Shown in pieces: positions 39,804 through 49,576 of a stretch of 64,000 nt of DNA (position 1 is the first letter of the stretch; each line of letters begins with the position of its first letter). Source of the stretch: Staphylococcus lutrae. GTDB lineage: Bacteria; Bacillota; Bacilli; Staphylococcales; Staphylococcaceae. The notes beneath the pieces were generated by a model that was not told the DNA's origin, made no database searches, and saw nothing but the letters and a program-made list of their open reading frames with translations. The stretch covers positions 186,001 through 250,000 of the forward strand of contig NZ_CP020773.1 of NCBI RefSeq assembly GCF_002101335.1, given 5' to 3'. A program made the position numbers and the translations under genes.

Positions 39804-40115
39804 CTAGATTCGCTTATATTCCAAACCTTCGTCACCCCAGGCGTGCATGCCACCTTCTACATTGACTGCATCAATCCCATTTTCATTCAAAAACGTCACG
39901 ACCTTAGCGCTTCTCACTCCACCTGCACATACAATATAATACGTCGTGTTTGGATTGAAATCATCTACACGTTGAGGAATTTCATTCATTGGAATATGTT
40001 CTGCATCAGGAATCATTCCCATCGCCACTTCATCATCTTCACGTACATCAATGATATGGGTTGGCTCTGAGCTTAAAACACGTTGCTTCAATTCATCTAC
40101 ACTGATCTCTTTCAA
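39804..40115 (-). CDS. Rhodanese-like sulfurtransferase
   Basis: A 103-residue single-domain rhodanese. IIDVREDDEVAMGMIPDAEH is the CH2A motif, and YYIVCAGGVRSAKV contains the persulfide-forming cysteine. It would carry sulfane sulfur; the acceptor is unknown. The start is TTG at 40115 with GGGGAGAGG upstream. It lies 27 bases after leuS and shares its transcript and terminator. Confidence 0.85.
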   Translation of the reverse strand: MKEISVDELKQRVLSSEPTHIIDVREDDEVAMGMIPDAEHIPMNEIPQRVDDFNPNTTYYIVCAGGVRSAKVVTFLNENGIDAVNVEGGMHAWGDEGLEYKRI

Positions 40116-40142
40116 TTGTCCTCTCCCCTTTATCTGTATGAT

Positions 40143-42554
40143 TTATTTCGCAACAATATTCACTAATTTCTGAGGTACTGCAATCACTTTCTTAATTTCT
40201 TTACCCTCAATTGCAGATTTTATATTGTCATTTTTCAATGCAATGGTTTCCATTTCTGCCGGAGTCGTTTCTTTTGGAATCTCAATTTTGGCACGAAGCT
40301 TACCATTGACTTGAATGACAATTTCCACAATATCTTCTTCTAATAGCGCTGGATCAAAGCTTGGCCAAGGTTCAAATGTAATCGTTGTGTCGTGACCCAA
40401 AATAGACCACAGTTCTTCGCCAAGATGTGGCGCAATGGGTGCCAACATTTTCACGAAACCTTCTGCGTAAGCTCTGGAAATTTGATTCGCTTTATAGCTT
40501 TCATTAATGAAGACCATTAATTGACTAATTGCCGTATTAAAATTAAGCGATTCGAAATCCTCTGTCACTTTTTTTACAGTTTGATGATACACCGTCTGTA
40601 ATGCTGGTGTGTCAACATCCACCACCTTGTCCACGAGACCACCGTTCTCATTGACAAATAGTCGCCAAACGCGATCCAAGAAACGACGTGAACCATCTAA
40701 ACCATTCTCACTCCAAGCGATTGATGCATCCAAAGGTCCCATGAACATCTCATATAAACGTAATGTATCCGCACCATGAGAACGAATAATATCATCAGGA
40801 TTGACAACGTTACCTTTGGATTTACTCATTTTCTCGTTACCTTCACCTAAAATCATACCTTGATTAAATAATTTTTGGAAAGGCTCTGGTGTGGGAACAA
40901 TCCCTAAATCAAAGAGGACCTTATGCCAAAAACGAGCATATAATAAATGTAATACCGCGTGTTCAACGCCACCGATATAAAGATCAACGGGCAGCCAATG
41001 CTTAAGCTTTTCAGGATCTGCTAACATTTGATCATTTTTAGGATCAATATAACGTAAATAATACCAACAGCTTCCAGCCCATTGTGGCATCGTATTCGTT
41101 TCTCTACGCCCTTTCATCCCGGTTTCTGGATCGACGACGTTGACAAATGAATCAATGTTCGCTAATGGAGATTCTCCAGTTCCAGATGGTTTGATTTCAT
41201 CAGTTTTAGGTAATAATAACGGCAATTCATTTTCAGGAACTGTCGTCATTGAACCATCTTCCCAATGAATAATAGGAATCGGTTCACCCCAATAACGTTG
41301 GCGGCTGAAGAGCCAATCTCGTAATTTGTAATTGACTTGTTTCTCCCCTAATCCTTTTTCTTCCAATAACGCGATTGCTTTAACAACCGCTTCTTTATTT
41401 TGAAGTCCATTGAGTTCGCCTGAATGAATGTGTGGACCATCACCTGTGAAATAAGGTGTATCATCATCATGAGCGATGACTGATACGACTGGGAGATCGA
41501 ATGTCTTCGCAAATTCATAGTCTCTTTCATCATGCCCCGGTACCGCCATAACAGCACCTGTACCGTATGAAGAAAGCACATAGTCTGCAATCCAAATCGG
41601 CACTTGTTCACCCGAAAACGGATGTATCGCATATGCCCCTGAAAAGACACCTGTTTTTTCTTTCGCTAAATCTGTACGTTCCAAGTCTGATTTTTTAGCC
41701 GCTTCTTGTTGGTATTGTTTCACGATATCCGCTTGCTCAGCCGATACAAATTGATCGACCAATGCATGCTCAGGACTGACGACGAGGAAAGTTGCGCCAT
41801 ATATCGTATCTGGACGTGTCGTAAAAACTTCAATCGACGCATCCATTCCTTCAACGTTAAACGTCACTTTTGCCCCTTCCGAGCGACCAATCCAATTCCG
41901 TTGCATATCTTTAATAGATTCAGGCCAATCTAAAGTCTCTAAATCTTCCAACAAACGATCGGCATATTCAGTAATTTTAAGTACCCATTGTTTCATAGGC
42001 CGGCGCACAACAGGATGTCCCCCGCGTTCTGATACGCCATCGATGACTTCTTCATTAGATAAAACTGTGCCTAATGCTTCACACCAATTGACAGGAATTT
42101 CGTCAATATAGGCTAATCCTTTTTTGTACAGTTGGATAAAAATCCATTGTGTCCATTTATAATAATCTGGATCTGTCGTACTGACCTCGCGATCCCAATC
42201 GTAACTAAAACCTAATTCTTGTATTTGACGCTTAAATGTTTGAATATTACGCTTTGTAAACTCAGCAGGGTCGTTCCCCGTATCCAATGCATATTGCTCG
42301 GCTGGAAGACCAAAGGCATCCCAGCCCATTGGATGTAAAACATTGTATCCTTGCATTCTTTTATAACGAGATAAGATGTCCGTTGCAGTATATCCTTCTG
42401 GATGACCCACGTGCAACCCTGCACCAGAGGGATAAGGGAACATATCTAATGCATAAAATTTCTTTTGGCCAATATGATCCTCTGTTTTAAAAGTTTTATT
42501 TTCTAACCAATACGTTTGCCACTTCTTTTCGATTTCTTGATGTTTATAATTCAC
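40143..42554 (-). CDS. leuS: Leucyl-tRNA synthetase
   Basis: An 803-residue class Ia synthetase. The HIGH motif is [16 protein letters not shown] near residue 50, a large CP1 editing domain follows ([12 protein letters not shown]), and [14 protein letters not shown] is the second signature. LeuRS charges tRNA-Leu and edits mischarged products. Its start is GTG 42554 with GTAGGAGG upstream. At the edge of the CP1 insertion it reads [10 protein letters not shown], where related proteins usually have Pro in place of Glu. Controlled by a Leu T-box leader. Confidence 0.96.
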   Translation of the reverse strand: MNYKHQEIEKKWQTYWLENKTFKTEDHIGQKKFYALDMFPYPSGAGLHVGHPEGYTATDILSRYKRMQGYNVLHPMGWDAFGLPAEQYALDTGNDPAEFTKRNIQTFKRQIQELGFSYDWDREVSTTDPDYYKWTQWIFIQLYKKGLAYIDEIPVNWCEALGTVLSNEEVIDGVSERGGHPVVRRPMKQWVLKITEYADRLLEDLETLDWPESIKDMQRNWIGRSEGAKVTFNVEGMDASIEVFTTRPDTIYGATFLVVSPEHALVDQFVSAEQADIVKQYQQEAAKKSDLERTDLAKEKTGVFSGAYAIHPFSGEQVPIWIADYVLSSYGTGAVMAVPGHDERDYEFAKTFDLPVVSVIAHDDDTPYFTGDGPHIHSGELNGLQNKEAVVKAIALLEEKGLGEKQVNYKLRDWLFSRQRYWGEPIPIIHWEDGSMTTVPENELPLLLPKTDEIKPSGTGESPLANIDSFVNVVDPETGMKGRRETNTMPQWAGSCWYYLRYIDPKNDQMLADPEKLKHWLPVDLYIGGVEHAVLHLLYARFWHKVLFDLGIVPTPEPFQKLFNQGMILGEGNEKMSKSKGNVVNPDDIIRSHGADTLRLYEMFMGPLDASIAWSENGLDGSRRFLDRVWRLFVNENGGLVDKVVDVDTPALQTVYHQTVKKVTEDFESLNFNTAISQLMVFINESYKANQISRAYAEGFVKMLAPIAPHLGEELWSILGHDTTITFEPWPSFDPALLEEDIVEIVIQVNGKLRAKIEIPKETTPAEMETIALKNDNIKSAIEGKEIKKVIAVPQKLVNIVAK

Positions 42555-42565
42555 AACTTCATCCT

Positions 42566-42813
42566 CCTACCTCATAAAAAAACATCTCTAACTATTCGTA
42601 TTTGGCTAGGGACGACGATTGCCGCGGTACCACCCTCATTCACTCAAAAAGTGCACTTCATTCTAAATAGTAAGAGATGTCATTTATTTTTGTCATAATT
42701 TGGTAAGTTCGCTTAGTGTCTTTCGTTAGTTTCCACCACCACTAACTCTCTGTAGAAATACGTCCTAAACTACTACTCCAGCTTCGTTTGAATTCATGTT
42801 TCATACGTAATCA
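42566..42813 (-). promoter_or_regulatory. T-box leader of leuS, Leu (CUU) specifier
   Basis: The minus strand has the T-box core GGGTGGTACCGCGG (42636-42623), the AGAGAGTTAGTGGTGG stem I element, and a specifier loop GAACTTACC with CTT (Leu) at 42707-42705. Near the start codon AATAGTTAGAGATG can pair with upstream CATCTCTTACTATT to form the terminator, with T-run 42585-42579. Starved tRNA-Leu should favour read-through. Confidence 0.92.
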
Positions 42814-42819
42814 TTTACT

Positions 42820-42848
42820 ATAATATGCAATTTAATTCAAAGATGCAA
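42820..42848 (-). promoter_or_regulatory. Promoter of leuS
   Basis: On the minus strand TTGCAT (42848-42843) and TATTAT (42825-42820) are 17 bases apart, just upstream of the T-box leader. It begins only 17 bases after the MFS stop, so the two transcription units nearly touch. Confidence 0.7.
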
Positions 42849-42864
42849 GCCTCATTTATTAGAT

Positions 42865-44046
42865 TTAATGATACAGGGTTTTGGGATCGAGCTTTTTATC
42901 GTATATTGTTAAAAACAGCATTGCAATAACAAGCAACCCTATCATCGATAAAAACATCACTTGCATGTCATATAAATCTACTAATATCCCGCCCACTAAA
43001 GGTCCAAATGCTTTTCCTACAGTTGAAGCGGAGTTGATAATCCCCTGGTAAACACCTTCTCTTCCTTTAGGCGCTAACAAATTGGCGATTGTAGGTACAG
43101 CTGGCCACACAAACATTTCTGCAAATGTCATGATGACCATTCCTACAACAAAAATTGAAAACGACGTTGCAAAACTCGTTACAAAAAACGACAAAATAAA
43201 AACAACAAGTCCAAAATATAGTTGTAATTTTAGCTGTCCTTTAAAGCGCTGTATGATTGGAGAAATCAAAGGTTGTCCAACTAAAATCAACACGCCATTC
43301 ACCGTCCAAAGCAAACTATATTGACTCATCGAAATCCCAATGCTTTGTGTAAATGAAGCAATTGTCGTTTGCCACTGAACATACGCAACCCAACATAACG
43401 CGAACATCACACAAAGTAATAATAATGCATTAAAATGGGTTTTGTTTTGGACACGACCTACGTTTTCAAGCACTTCTTGTTGTTTAACCGTTGCATGATA
43501 ATCCATGTTAAAATGAAATATAGCAATAATGAAAAAAACGACATACATTGCTAAATTAGCCATAAATATATAATTAAAACTAAGTTCTGCGACAAAACCA
43601 CCTAAAGCGGCTCCAACTGCAACTCCGATATTTTGGGCTAAATATATGGCATTGAACGTTTGTCTACCGCCTTGAGGCCACACTGCGCCTGCCATAGCAT
43701 AAATAGCAGGGACAATCATTCCCCCGCCAAATCCTAACACGATTAACCAAATGGCATACCAAGGCCAACCGTGGAGGATATTTAATAATACTGTTGCACA
43801 TAAGCTGATCAACGTGCCTAACAGAATGGTACGATACCCTCCAAGCTTATCGAATAATGAACCGCCTAATAGATTCCCGGCAATCATACCAAATGAATTG
43901 ACCATTAAAACGAGTCCCGCCGTACTCAATGATTTCCCCAACACTTCATTCATATAAATCGTGTTAAGTGGCCATAAAAAGCTTGCACCTGTAATATTGA
44001 TTGCCATTCCAATGACTAGCCACCGTATTTCTTTCGGCATACGCAT
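42865..44046 (-). CDS. Major facilitator superfamily transporter
   Basis: A 393-residue membrane protein with 12 predicted helices. The MFS motif A-like loop GSLFDKLGGYRTILLG follows helix 2, and a matching but degenerate loop comes after helix 8. It probably exports a drug or metabolite; the substrate is unknown. ATG 44046 (MRMPKEIRWL) is preferred with GGAGAG eight bases upstream. No terminator is seen before the leuS promoter. Confidence 0.85.
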   Translation of the reverse strand: MRMPKEIRWLVIGMAINITGASFLWPLNTIYMNEVLGKSLSTAGLVLMVNSFGMIAGNLLGGSLFDKLGGYRTILLGTLISLCATVLLNILHGWPWYAIWLIVLGFGGGMIVPAIYAMAGAVWPQGGRQTFNAIYLAQNIGVAVGAALGGFVAELSFNYIFMANLAMYVVFFIIAIFHFNMDYHATVKQQEVLENVGRVQNKTHFNALLLLCVMFALCWVAYVQWQTTIASFTQSIGISMSQYSLLWTVNGVLILVGQPLISPIIQRFKGQLKLQLYFGLVVFILSFFVTSFATSFSIFVVGMVIMTFAEMFVWPAVPTIANLLAPKGREGVYQGIINSASTVGKAFGPLVGGILVDLYDMQVMFLSMIGLLVIAMLFLTIYDKKLDPKTLYH

Positions 44047-44113
44047 TGATGTCACTCTCCTTTTTCTCTCTAGGACACACTATAACACGATATTGATGAA
44101 ATATGTTAAAATC

Positions 44114-44143
44114 TTCAAATACTGTTTAAGAACACGGTATAAT
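44114..44143 (+). promoter_or_regulatory. Promoter of ytqA-ytqB
   Basis: TTCAAA (44114-44119) and TATAAT (44138-44143) are separated by 18 bases, about 50 bases before the ytqA start. Confidence 0.65.
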
Positions 44144-44193
44144 ACGCTATGATTAATACAGTTAAAATTAAGAATGTTGAAAGGAAGATTGTG

Positions 44194-45147
44194 ATGGGGT
44201 GTTATTTTCCATACGCTTTTGAAGAAAAACGATATCACACGTTAAATTATCATCTGAAAAATAAATTTGGTCGTAAAATTTTCAAAGTAGCATTAGATGG
44301 CGGGTTTGATTGTCCAAATAGAGATGGTACTGTGGCTCATGGGGGATGTACGTTTTGTTCGGCAGCTGGGAGCGGCGATTTTGCTGGAAATCGTGCAGAT
44401 TCTATCGATGTACAATTTAAAGAAATAAAAACAAAAATGCATGAAAAATGGCAAGAAGGTCAATACATTGCTTATTTTCAAGCATTTACGAATACACATG
44501 CGCCTGTCGCAGTCTTGCGCGAAAAATTTGAAGCGGCATTAAAACAGCCAGGTGTTGTAGGTCTCTCAATTGGAACACGTCCAGATTGCTTACCTGATGA
44601 CGTTGTAGAGTATTTAGCAGAATTAAATCAACGCACTTATTTGTGGGTCGAATTAGGGTTGCAGACCATTCACCAAAAGACTTCAGATCTTATCAATCGT
44701 GCGCATGATATGACTTGTTATTATGAGGGAGTCGCTAAATTACGCCAACATCACATCAATGTTTGTACACATATTATCAATGGTCTCCCTGGTGAAGATG
44801 AGCAAATGATGATGGAAACAGCTCAAGCGGTTGCAAGTATGGATGTTCAAGGCATAAAAATTCATCTACTTCACCTATTAAAAGGGACACCAATGATGAA
44901 ACAATATGAAAAAGGACAACTTGAATTTATGACACGCGCACAATATGTCAATCTCGTTTGCAATCAACTTGAGCAACTTCCACCAGAGATGATTGTCCAC
45001 CGAATTACTGGTGATGGGCCGATAGACTTAATGGTGGGTCCGATGTGGAGTGTTAACAAATGGGAAATTTTAAATGAAATTGATGCTGAACTCACACGCC
45101 GCGGTACCGTCCAAGGGCAATATTTCGAAGCGCAGGTCACGCGATGA
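44194..45147 (+). CDS. ytqA: TIGR01212-family radical SAM protein, YtqA-like
   Basis: A 317-residue radical SAM protein. The iron-sulfur cysteines are in DCPNRDGTVAHGGCTFC, spaced Cx11Cx2C instead of the usual Cx3Cx2C, which is characteristic of this family. Further family blocks are SIGTRPDCLPDDV, LWVELGLQT and HIINGLPGEDE. The reaction is not established by sequence; tRNA modification has been proposed for the group. ATG 44194 (MGCYFPYAFEEKRYH) follows AAGGAAG; the frame to 44149 adds an unlikely leader. It overlaps ytqB by 4 bases. Confidence 0.9.
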   Translation: MGCYFPYAFEEKRYHTLNYHLKNKFGRKIFKVALDGGFDCPNRDGTVAHGGCTFCSAAGSGDFAGNRADSIDVQFKEIKTKMHEKWQEGQYIAYFQAFTNTHAPVAVLREKFEAALKQPGVVGLSIGTRPDCLPDDVVEYLAELNQRTYLWVELGLQTIHQKTSDLINRAHDMTCYYEGVAKLRQHHINVCTHIINGLPGEDEQMMMETAQAVASMDVQGIKIHLLHLLKGTPMMKQYEKGQLEFMTRAQYVNLVCNQLEQLPPEMIVHRITGDGPIDLMVGPMWSVNKWEILNEIDAELTRRGTVQGQYFEAQVTR

Positions 45148-45707
45148 TTGTTTCACGCATCTTACCCTTTGCCAAATCACTCATTCGTAGCCACGTCGCA
45201 GCTGATAGTGTAGTTATCGATGCAACATGCGGAAATGGACATGATACGCTTTTTTTAGCTAAACTTGTCCCACATGGTCATGTTTATGGGTGTGACATTC
45301 AAGCTGACGCCATTTCTCATACGCAAGAAAAAGTACAATCATTTGATCATGTAACACTCTTTCAAGTCGGTCATGAAGATATCATTGCTCATATCCCAGA
45401 AAGTCATCGCAATCAGATTCATGCTGCCATTTTTAATCTCGGCTACTTGCCTAAAGGAAATAAACGCATTGTGACACATGCGTCCACCACTATCACAGCC
45501 ATTGAACGGATTTTTGAGGTCCTTCAACCCGAAGGCATCATTGTACTGGTGGTTTACCCTGGACATGAAGAAGGTGCAATAGAAAGTCGCGCACTGATCG
45601 ACTATTTGTCCACTTTTGATCAACAGCTTGGACATGTGATTAAATATGAATTTATCAATCAGCAAAACCAACCCCCTTATGTTGTTGCTATCGAAAAACG
45701 TGCATAA
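45144..45707 (+). CDS. ytqB: Class I SAM-dependent methyltransferase YtqB
   Basis: A 187-residue protein with the SAM-binding loop VIDATCGNGHDTLFLA and the acidic residue in YGCDIQADA; IFNLGYLPKGNK is the NPPY-like motif of the putative rRNA methylase group. The ATGA overlap with ytqA shows coupling. It may methylate RNA; Bacillus YtqB (MnmM) methylates tRNA wobble uridine derivatives, so a similar role is possible here. Confidence 0.86.
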   Translation: MIVSRILPFAKSLIRSHVAADSVVIDATCGNGHDTLFLAKLVPHGHVYGCDIQADAISHTQEKVQSFDHVTLFQVGHEDIIAHIPESHRNQIHAAIFNLGYLPKGNKRIVTHASTTITAIERIFEVLQPEGIIVLVVYPGHEEGAIESRALIDYLSTFDQQLGHVIKYEFINQQNQPPYVVAIEKRA

Positions 45708-45722
45708 ATTGAAACCCAATAG

Positions 45723-45764
45723 TTAAACCAGCGTTACACATTTTTCAGTGAATCGCTGGTTTAA
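45723..45764. terminator. Bidirectional terminator between ytqB and rot
   Basis: TTAAACCAGCG at 45723-45733 pairs perfectly with CGCTGGTTTAA at 45754-45764; A/T tracts lie outside. The two genes converge here. Confidence 0.83.
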
Positions 45765-45838
45765 TTTATGCCTGTTCTATTTTTATCTGTTAAGACGGTG
45801 TCATTCTTTAAACAATCACGCATTTGTTCTTCCTTGAC

Positions 45839-46249
45839 CTACAAGTCACAACCATGAATAATGGAATTCAATAACGCTTGTAGATGTGCTTCTCGGCTCT
45901 CAATCTCTATACATGTAAAGTTAATTAACTGTTGCTTATCACTGACTTTGTTCTCGTTAAAATGAATAATCACTGTTCGCTCATCATCGGACGGTCTTTC
46001 TTTGATAATCCATTTCTTTTCTACTAAATTATTGTATGTTCTCGTCCGCTTATACGTTTTAACTTTTACATAATCATCCATTTCTTTGAGCGTCATTGAT
46101 CCTTTATCCCAAAGCGTTAGTAAAATTAAAAATTCTTCTTTTCCTAATTGAAATTGGTCCTCTATTGCATTAAAAATTGCCTCTACTTCTTTTTGTAATT
46201 GATCGAGTAATATGATATCACTCACATTATAATTTTTATTTTCAGCCAT
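45839..46249 (-). CDS. rot: SarA-family regulator Rot (repressor of toxins)
   Basis: A 136-residue winged-helix protein. LILLTLWDKGSMTLKEMDD, KTYKRTRTYNNLVEKKWI and the wing KERPSDDERTVIIHF are very close to what is known of S. aureus Rot, the SarA-family repressor of exotoxins and activator of surface proteins. The N-terminus before residue 20 differs more. The RBS is TGGAGG. In S. aureus RNAIII blocks rot translation. The neighbouring alpha/beta hydrolase gene is also the S. aureus neighbour, but here ldh lies between them. Confidence 0.88.
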   Translation of the reverse strand: MAENKNYNVSDIILLDQLQKEVEAIFNAIEDQFQLGKEEFLILLTLWDKGSMTLKEMDDYVKVKTYKRTRTYNNLVEKKWIIKERPSDDERTVIIHFNENKVSDKQQLINFTCIEIESREAHLQALLNSIIHGCDL

Positions 46250-46513
46250 AATTAGCCTCCATTCTTATCCTACCTATCCTTTAAAGATACCCTTAAAATC
46301 AAAATCCAATCCTATTTAATATAATTGTAATATTTTGTCGTTTTTAAATTTGAATGCTCGTCATTTATTCATATTAAAAAACTCATTCTTTTATCACATT
46401 GGTTTACCATAATCAATATATTTAAAACAATCATCCACCAATGTCGAACTGTTTTAAACAATCCAATTCCTGATTGATCAACGCTTCTATTTAAACAATC
46501 CCACTAAACCACA
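46250..46513. other. Intergenic, rot upstream region
   Basis: Very AT-rich stretch that should carry the rot promoter and 5' leader on the minus strand. I see no clear consensus boxes and no ORF. Confidence 0.35.
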
Positions 46514-46551
46514 AAAAAGCTAGGTTGCATAACGCAAATCCCTAGCTTTTT
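46514..46551 (-). terminator. Terminator of ldh
   Basis: AAAAAGCTAGG at 46514-46524 pairs perfectly with CCTAGCTTTTT at 46541-46551, with TTGC/GCAA inside the loop. It lies 59 bases past the ldh stop. Confidence 0.85.
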
Positions 46552-46609
46552 AATACAGTGGCACGATTCAGATATACCGTTTTCTTATTTACTTACCTGA
46601 AATAAATTT

Positions 46610-47560
46610 TTACAGTAAGTGTGAGATTGAATCTTGCATCTCTTTTAAAATATGCACTGATTTATTAAATTTTTCTGTTTCATCTTCATTTAGAGGCGTT
46701 TCAATAATACGTGTTGCACCTTCAGCATTGATTAAAGTCGGCACGCCTGTATACACCCCTTCGTGTCCGTATTCACCTTCTAAATAACTCGAAACAGTCA
46801 ATACGACATTTTGATTTTTTAAAATCGCTTTTGATATATGCATAAGCCCCATTGCAATACCATAATATGTTGCACCTTTAGCTTTAATAATGTCATATGC
46901 TGCATCACGTGTTTTTACATAAATTTCTTCGATGAGGTGCTCACGTTCTGGATCATTTTTCAATTGATCGTAAATCGATACACCTGCAATTGACGCGCTC
47001 GACCAAACCGGAACTTCAGAATCACCATGTTCTCCGATAATATTCGCATGTACACTACTTGGCGCAACATCAAATGCCTCACCGAGCAGATGTCTAAATC
47101 GTGCTGTATCTAATATTGTGCCTGAACCAATAACTTTATGTTTCGGTAAGCCAGAGTATTTTAAAGTCACGTACGTTAAAATATCTACAGGATTTGCTGC
47201 CACTAAAAAGATACCATCAAAGCCGCTCGCCATAATGGATGAGATAATTTCTCGATATATCTTCGCATTCTTTTCTACTAAATCTAGACGCGTTTCTCCA
47301 ACTTTTTGAGGGGCACCCGCACAAATCACAACTAAATCAGCATCTTTACAATCTGAGTATTCTCCTGCTGAAACTCTTACCGGCGATTCTGCGTATGGTG
47401 CGCCGTGGTTTAAATCTAAAACATCACCCAACACTTTGTCTTTATTGATATCAATAATCACGAGTTCATCCGCTACACCTTGGCTAACCATTGTAAAAGC
47501 ATAGCTTGCTCCAACTGCGCCATTACCGACTAATACTACTTTATTGCCTTTATTCTTCAT
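46610..47560 (-). CDS. ldh: L-lactate dehydrogenase
   Basis: A 316-residue NAD-linked LDH that reduces pyruvate to lactate. The Rossmann loop is [14 protein letters not shown], the substrate Arg is in [24 protein letters not shown] binds cofactor, and [14 protein letters not shown] holds the catalytic His. The start is ATG 47560 with GGAGAG upstream; a longer frame adds 26 residues without a site. A Rex-type operator is 47 bases upstream, so NADH/NAD control is expected. It interrupts the S. aureus-type rot/hydrolase neighbourhood. Confidence 0.95.
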   Translation of the reverse strand: MKNKGNKVVLVGNGAVGASYAFTMVSQGVADELVIIDINKDKVLGDVLDLNHGAPYAESPVRVSAGEYSDCKDADLVVICAGAPQKVGETRLDLVEKNAKIYREIISSIMASGFDGIFLVAANPVDILTYVTLKYSGLPKHKVIGSGTILDTARFRHLLGEAFDVAPSSVHANIIGEHGDSEVPVWSSASIAGVSIYDQLKNDPEREHLIEEIYVKTRDAAYDIIKAKGATYYGIAMGLMHISKAILKNQNVVLTVSSYLEGEYGHEGVYTGVPTLINAEGATRIIETPLNEDETEKFNKSVHILKEMQDSISHLL

Positions 47561-47606
47561 TGAAAAACACTCTCCTACTATGCCGTATTTGGTAGAAATT
47601 AATTGC

Positions 47607-47624
47607 TTGTGATTCTTTTCACAT
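47607..47624 (-). promoter_or_regulatory. Rex operator upstream of ldh
   Basis: TTGTGATTCTTTTCACAT is a near-perfect match to the Rex consensus TTGTGAWWWWWWTCACAA: both arms agree except the last base, and one C occurs in the spacer. It lies in the ldh promoter region, next to a TTATAAAT element on the minus strand. ldh is a known Rex target in staphylococci. Confidence 0.8.
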
Positions 47625-47718
47625 TTATAATTTAACATGTTTTCAAATGTCTTTCAATCATAAATTTTTAATTTCCCAAATTTCCAATAACGAGGTGCGC
47701 AGCATGTAGAAAACTTCG

Positions 47719-48546
47719 CTATCTCAAGCTATTTGCATCATCAATGACATATCCCGCTGCAAAGACATTATTATTTAAAAAGCTCAAAACATAGCGCATT
47801 ACCGCTTCACGTTCAGGTTCATTATGAATTTCATGTTCAAGATCTTGCCACGCCTTAAAGTATACCTCTTCAAATCGCAATTTTTGAAGTAGTTCACGTG
47901 TTACGGTTGTATCAGTGATCTTATCCTCCGTGCCATACATAATGCACATCGGTTTAGGCGTTAACCGGTCAAGGTGATCGGCCGTTTCTTTCATCGTTCG
48001 AATGATTTCTTTGTACCAATGATAACTTACTTTTTTCAACATCATTGGATCATTTTCCATTTCTTCAAGCACTTCAGGATGACGTGTCAGATGTGCGGGT
48101 TCAATTCCTAAATCAAATTTCGCGCCTTTTGAAATATCACCAACATTTGAAGTTAAAAAGTGTTTGCGTGTTTTGTAATTTTTTTGGAACGCTAATAGAG
48201 GCGAGATAAGGACGACCCCTTCAACGTCTAGGTTGACTTTCTCCAACAAATTAACACAGATTAATCCGCCCAAGCCCACACCAATGATAAAAGTAGGCAA
48301 ATGGTACGCTTCGGCAATTTCCATCCACTCCAATACACGTTCCTGATATAGTTCAAAGTGCTCAATTTGTCCTTTATGCATACGTGAAGTCTGACCTTGA
48401 CCTGGCAAGTCTCCCATTATAACGTGGTAGCCATTACGTTTTAAATGTGTAATGACAAAGGCATATCGCCCTGTATGTTCCAACATGTTGTGTACAATGA
48501 CGACAACACCTTTCGCTTCACCCTCAGTTTCCCATTTCCACATCAT
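47719..48546 (-). CDS. Alpha/beta-hydrolase, lysophospholipase-like, with altered nucleophile motif
   Basis: A 275-residue alpha/beta-hydrolase of the monoacylglycerol-lipase group (Hydrolase_4). VVIVHNMLEHTGRYAF and VIMGDLPGQGQTS match the family, CIMYGTEDKITD carries the acidic residue and QDLEHEIHNEPER the His. The nucleophile elbow reads GVGLGG, where active enzymes have GxSxG, so the serine is replaced by glycine. It may be catalytically inactive or use another residue. The start could be 48546 or the adjacent ATG at 48543 (AAAGGA upstream). Confidence 0.8.
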   Translation of the reverse strand: MMWKWETEGEAKGVVVIVHNMLEHTGRYAFVITHLKRNGYHVIMGDLPGQGQTSRMHKGQIEHFELYQERVLEWMEIAEAYHLPTFIIGVGLGGLICVNLLEKVNLDVEGVVLISPLLAFQKNYKTRKHFLTSNVGDISKGAKFDLGIEPAHLTRHPEVLEEMENDPMMLKKVSYHWYKEIIRTMKETADHLDRLTPKPMCIMYGTEDKITDTTVTRELLQKLRFEEVYFKAWQDLEHEIHNEPEREAVMRYVLSFLNNNVFAAGYVIDDANSLR

Positions 48547-48893
48547 GCATTATCCTTTCTCATTCTATATATTCTTATTTTCATTATATCGTGAGTTGTC
48601 TTAAAAGTGCGACTATAAACATCAAAAAAATGGCGTCAAATTTGAAATGTCGTATCGCTCAAGTATGAATCGCCATCATCACATTAACGTTGCCAATAAT
48701 GTGCATTTGAACACCTTGTGATCTATGCGATGGGTATTTATTGCAACGACAATCAGCGAGATGAAAGTGCACATTCGTAAATCTTGCACCATTGATGTAT
48801 CGTTTTCACCGATGAACGTAGTCAAATTGACTAATTTGGCAGATGTTAAGTGCACTTTAAAATGATGTTCTTTTTCCTAACGTCAAGATTTTA
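48547..48893. other. Intergenic stretch without recognised genes
   Basis: About 350 bases with no ORF of note. It may be decayed sequence or encode an unannotated RNA; nothing specific supports either. The hydrolase promoter should lie near 48550-48600 on the minus strand. Confidence 0.3.
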
Positions 48894-48935
48894 CCCCTGT
48901 CTAGCAATCGAGACAGGCTCGTTGATAGACAGGGG
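48894..48935. terminator. Very stable hairpin, terminator-like
   Basis: CCCCTGTCTA at 48894-48903 pairs perfectly with TAGACAGGGG at 48926-48935, and an inner CGAG/CTCG stem with CAA/TTG extends it. T-runs on either side are poor. It may end the membrane-protein gene (stop at 49026) or be part of a small RNA. Confidence 0.55.
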
Positions 48936-49025
48936 CACTTTGAATCATTTTATATTTAATTGCTTTTTCAAAACTGTACTTTTATACCGATAGCTTTAAA
49001 AACAACTTTTTGACCATTGCTTCAC

Positions 49026-49358
49026 TTAAACGAGTTTAAATGTTTTACGAACAAATTTGAATCGTAAAATTAAAATCGTTAACAATAGCTCATAAAAAGT
49101 AGGGAAAAATTTGGCAACAATCAATCCCATTAACTGTCCCAACAACGTGCCATCGCCTTGAGATGCATTAAACTGAGCTACAATTCCAGCATCAACGAGA
49201 TTCAATCCTATGATTAAGACGACCACTGGCCATGTTTTTTTCGTGACAACACCAACAATCAATCCCAATATAACGAGTAGCAAAAGTTCAAAAACAAAAT
49301 ACTGGACAAACGTATCTAACGACGTCCCAAATATATAGAATGCTAAATCTCTAAACAT
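49026..49358 (-). CDS. Small integral membrane protein of unknown function
   Basis: A 110-residue protein with about three hydrophobic segments (near 18-40, 43-60, 72-98) and a basic C-terminal end (RFKFVRKTFKLV), suggesting a cytoplasmic C-terminus. No family is recognised. GGGAGATAAG precedes the ATG. It stands alone between the hydrolase gene and putA. Confidence 0.65.
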   Translation of the reverse strand: MFRDLAFYIFGTSLDTFVQYFVFELLLLVILGLIVGVVTKKTWPVVVLIIGLNLVDAGIVAQFNASQGDGTLLGQLMGLIVAKFFPTFYELLLTILILRFKFVRKTFKLV

Positions 49359-49576
49359 TGCTTATCTCCCTTAATATAGATTTACATTTATTTTAACACG
49401 CGTGTATTTCCAATCATTTAAAGATTTTATTAAGATTTCTGCGCAACAATTTACAAAAAATTAACAAATAATGCGCGATTTACATCACTTCAGCAACTCT
49501 TCACACAGACTTCATGTTAACTTGACATCAATATGTTAGATTATGCTTAACAAAACCATTTAGCAAGGAGTATATT

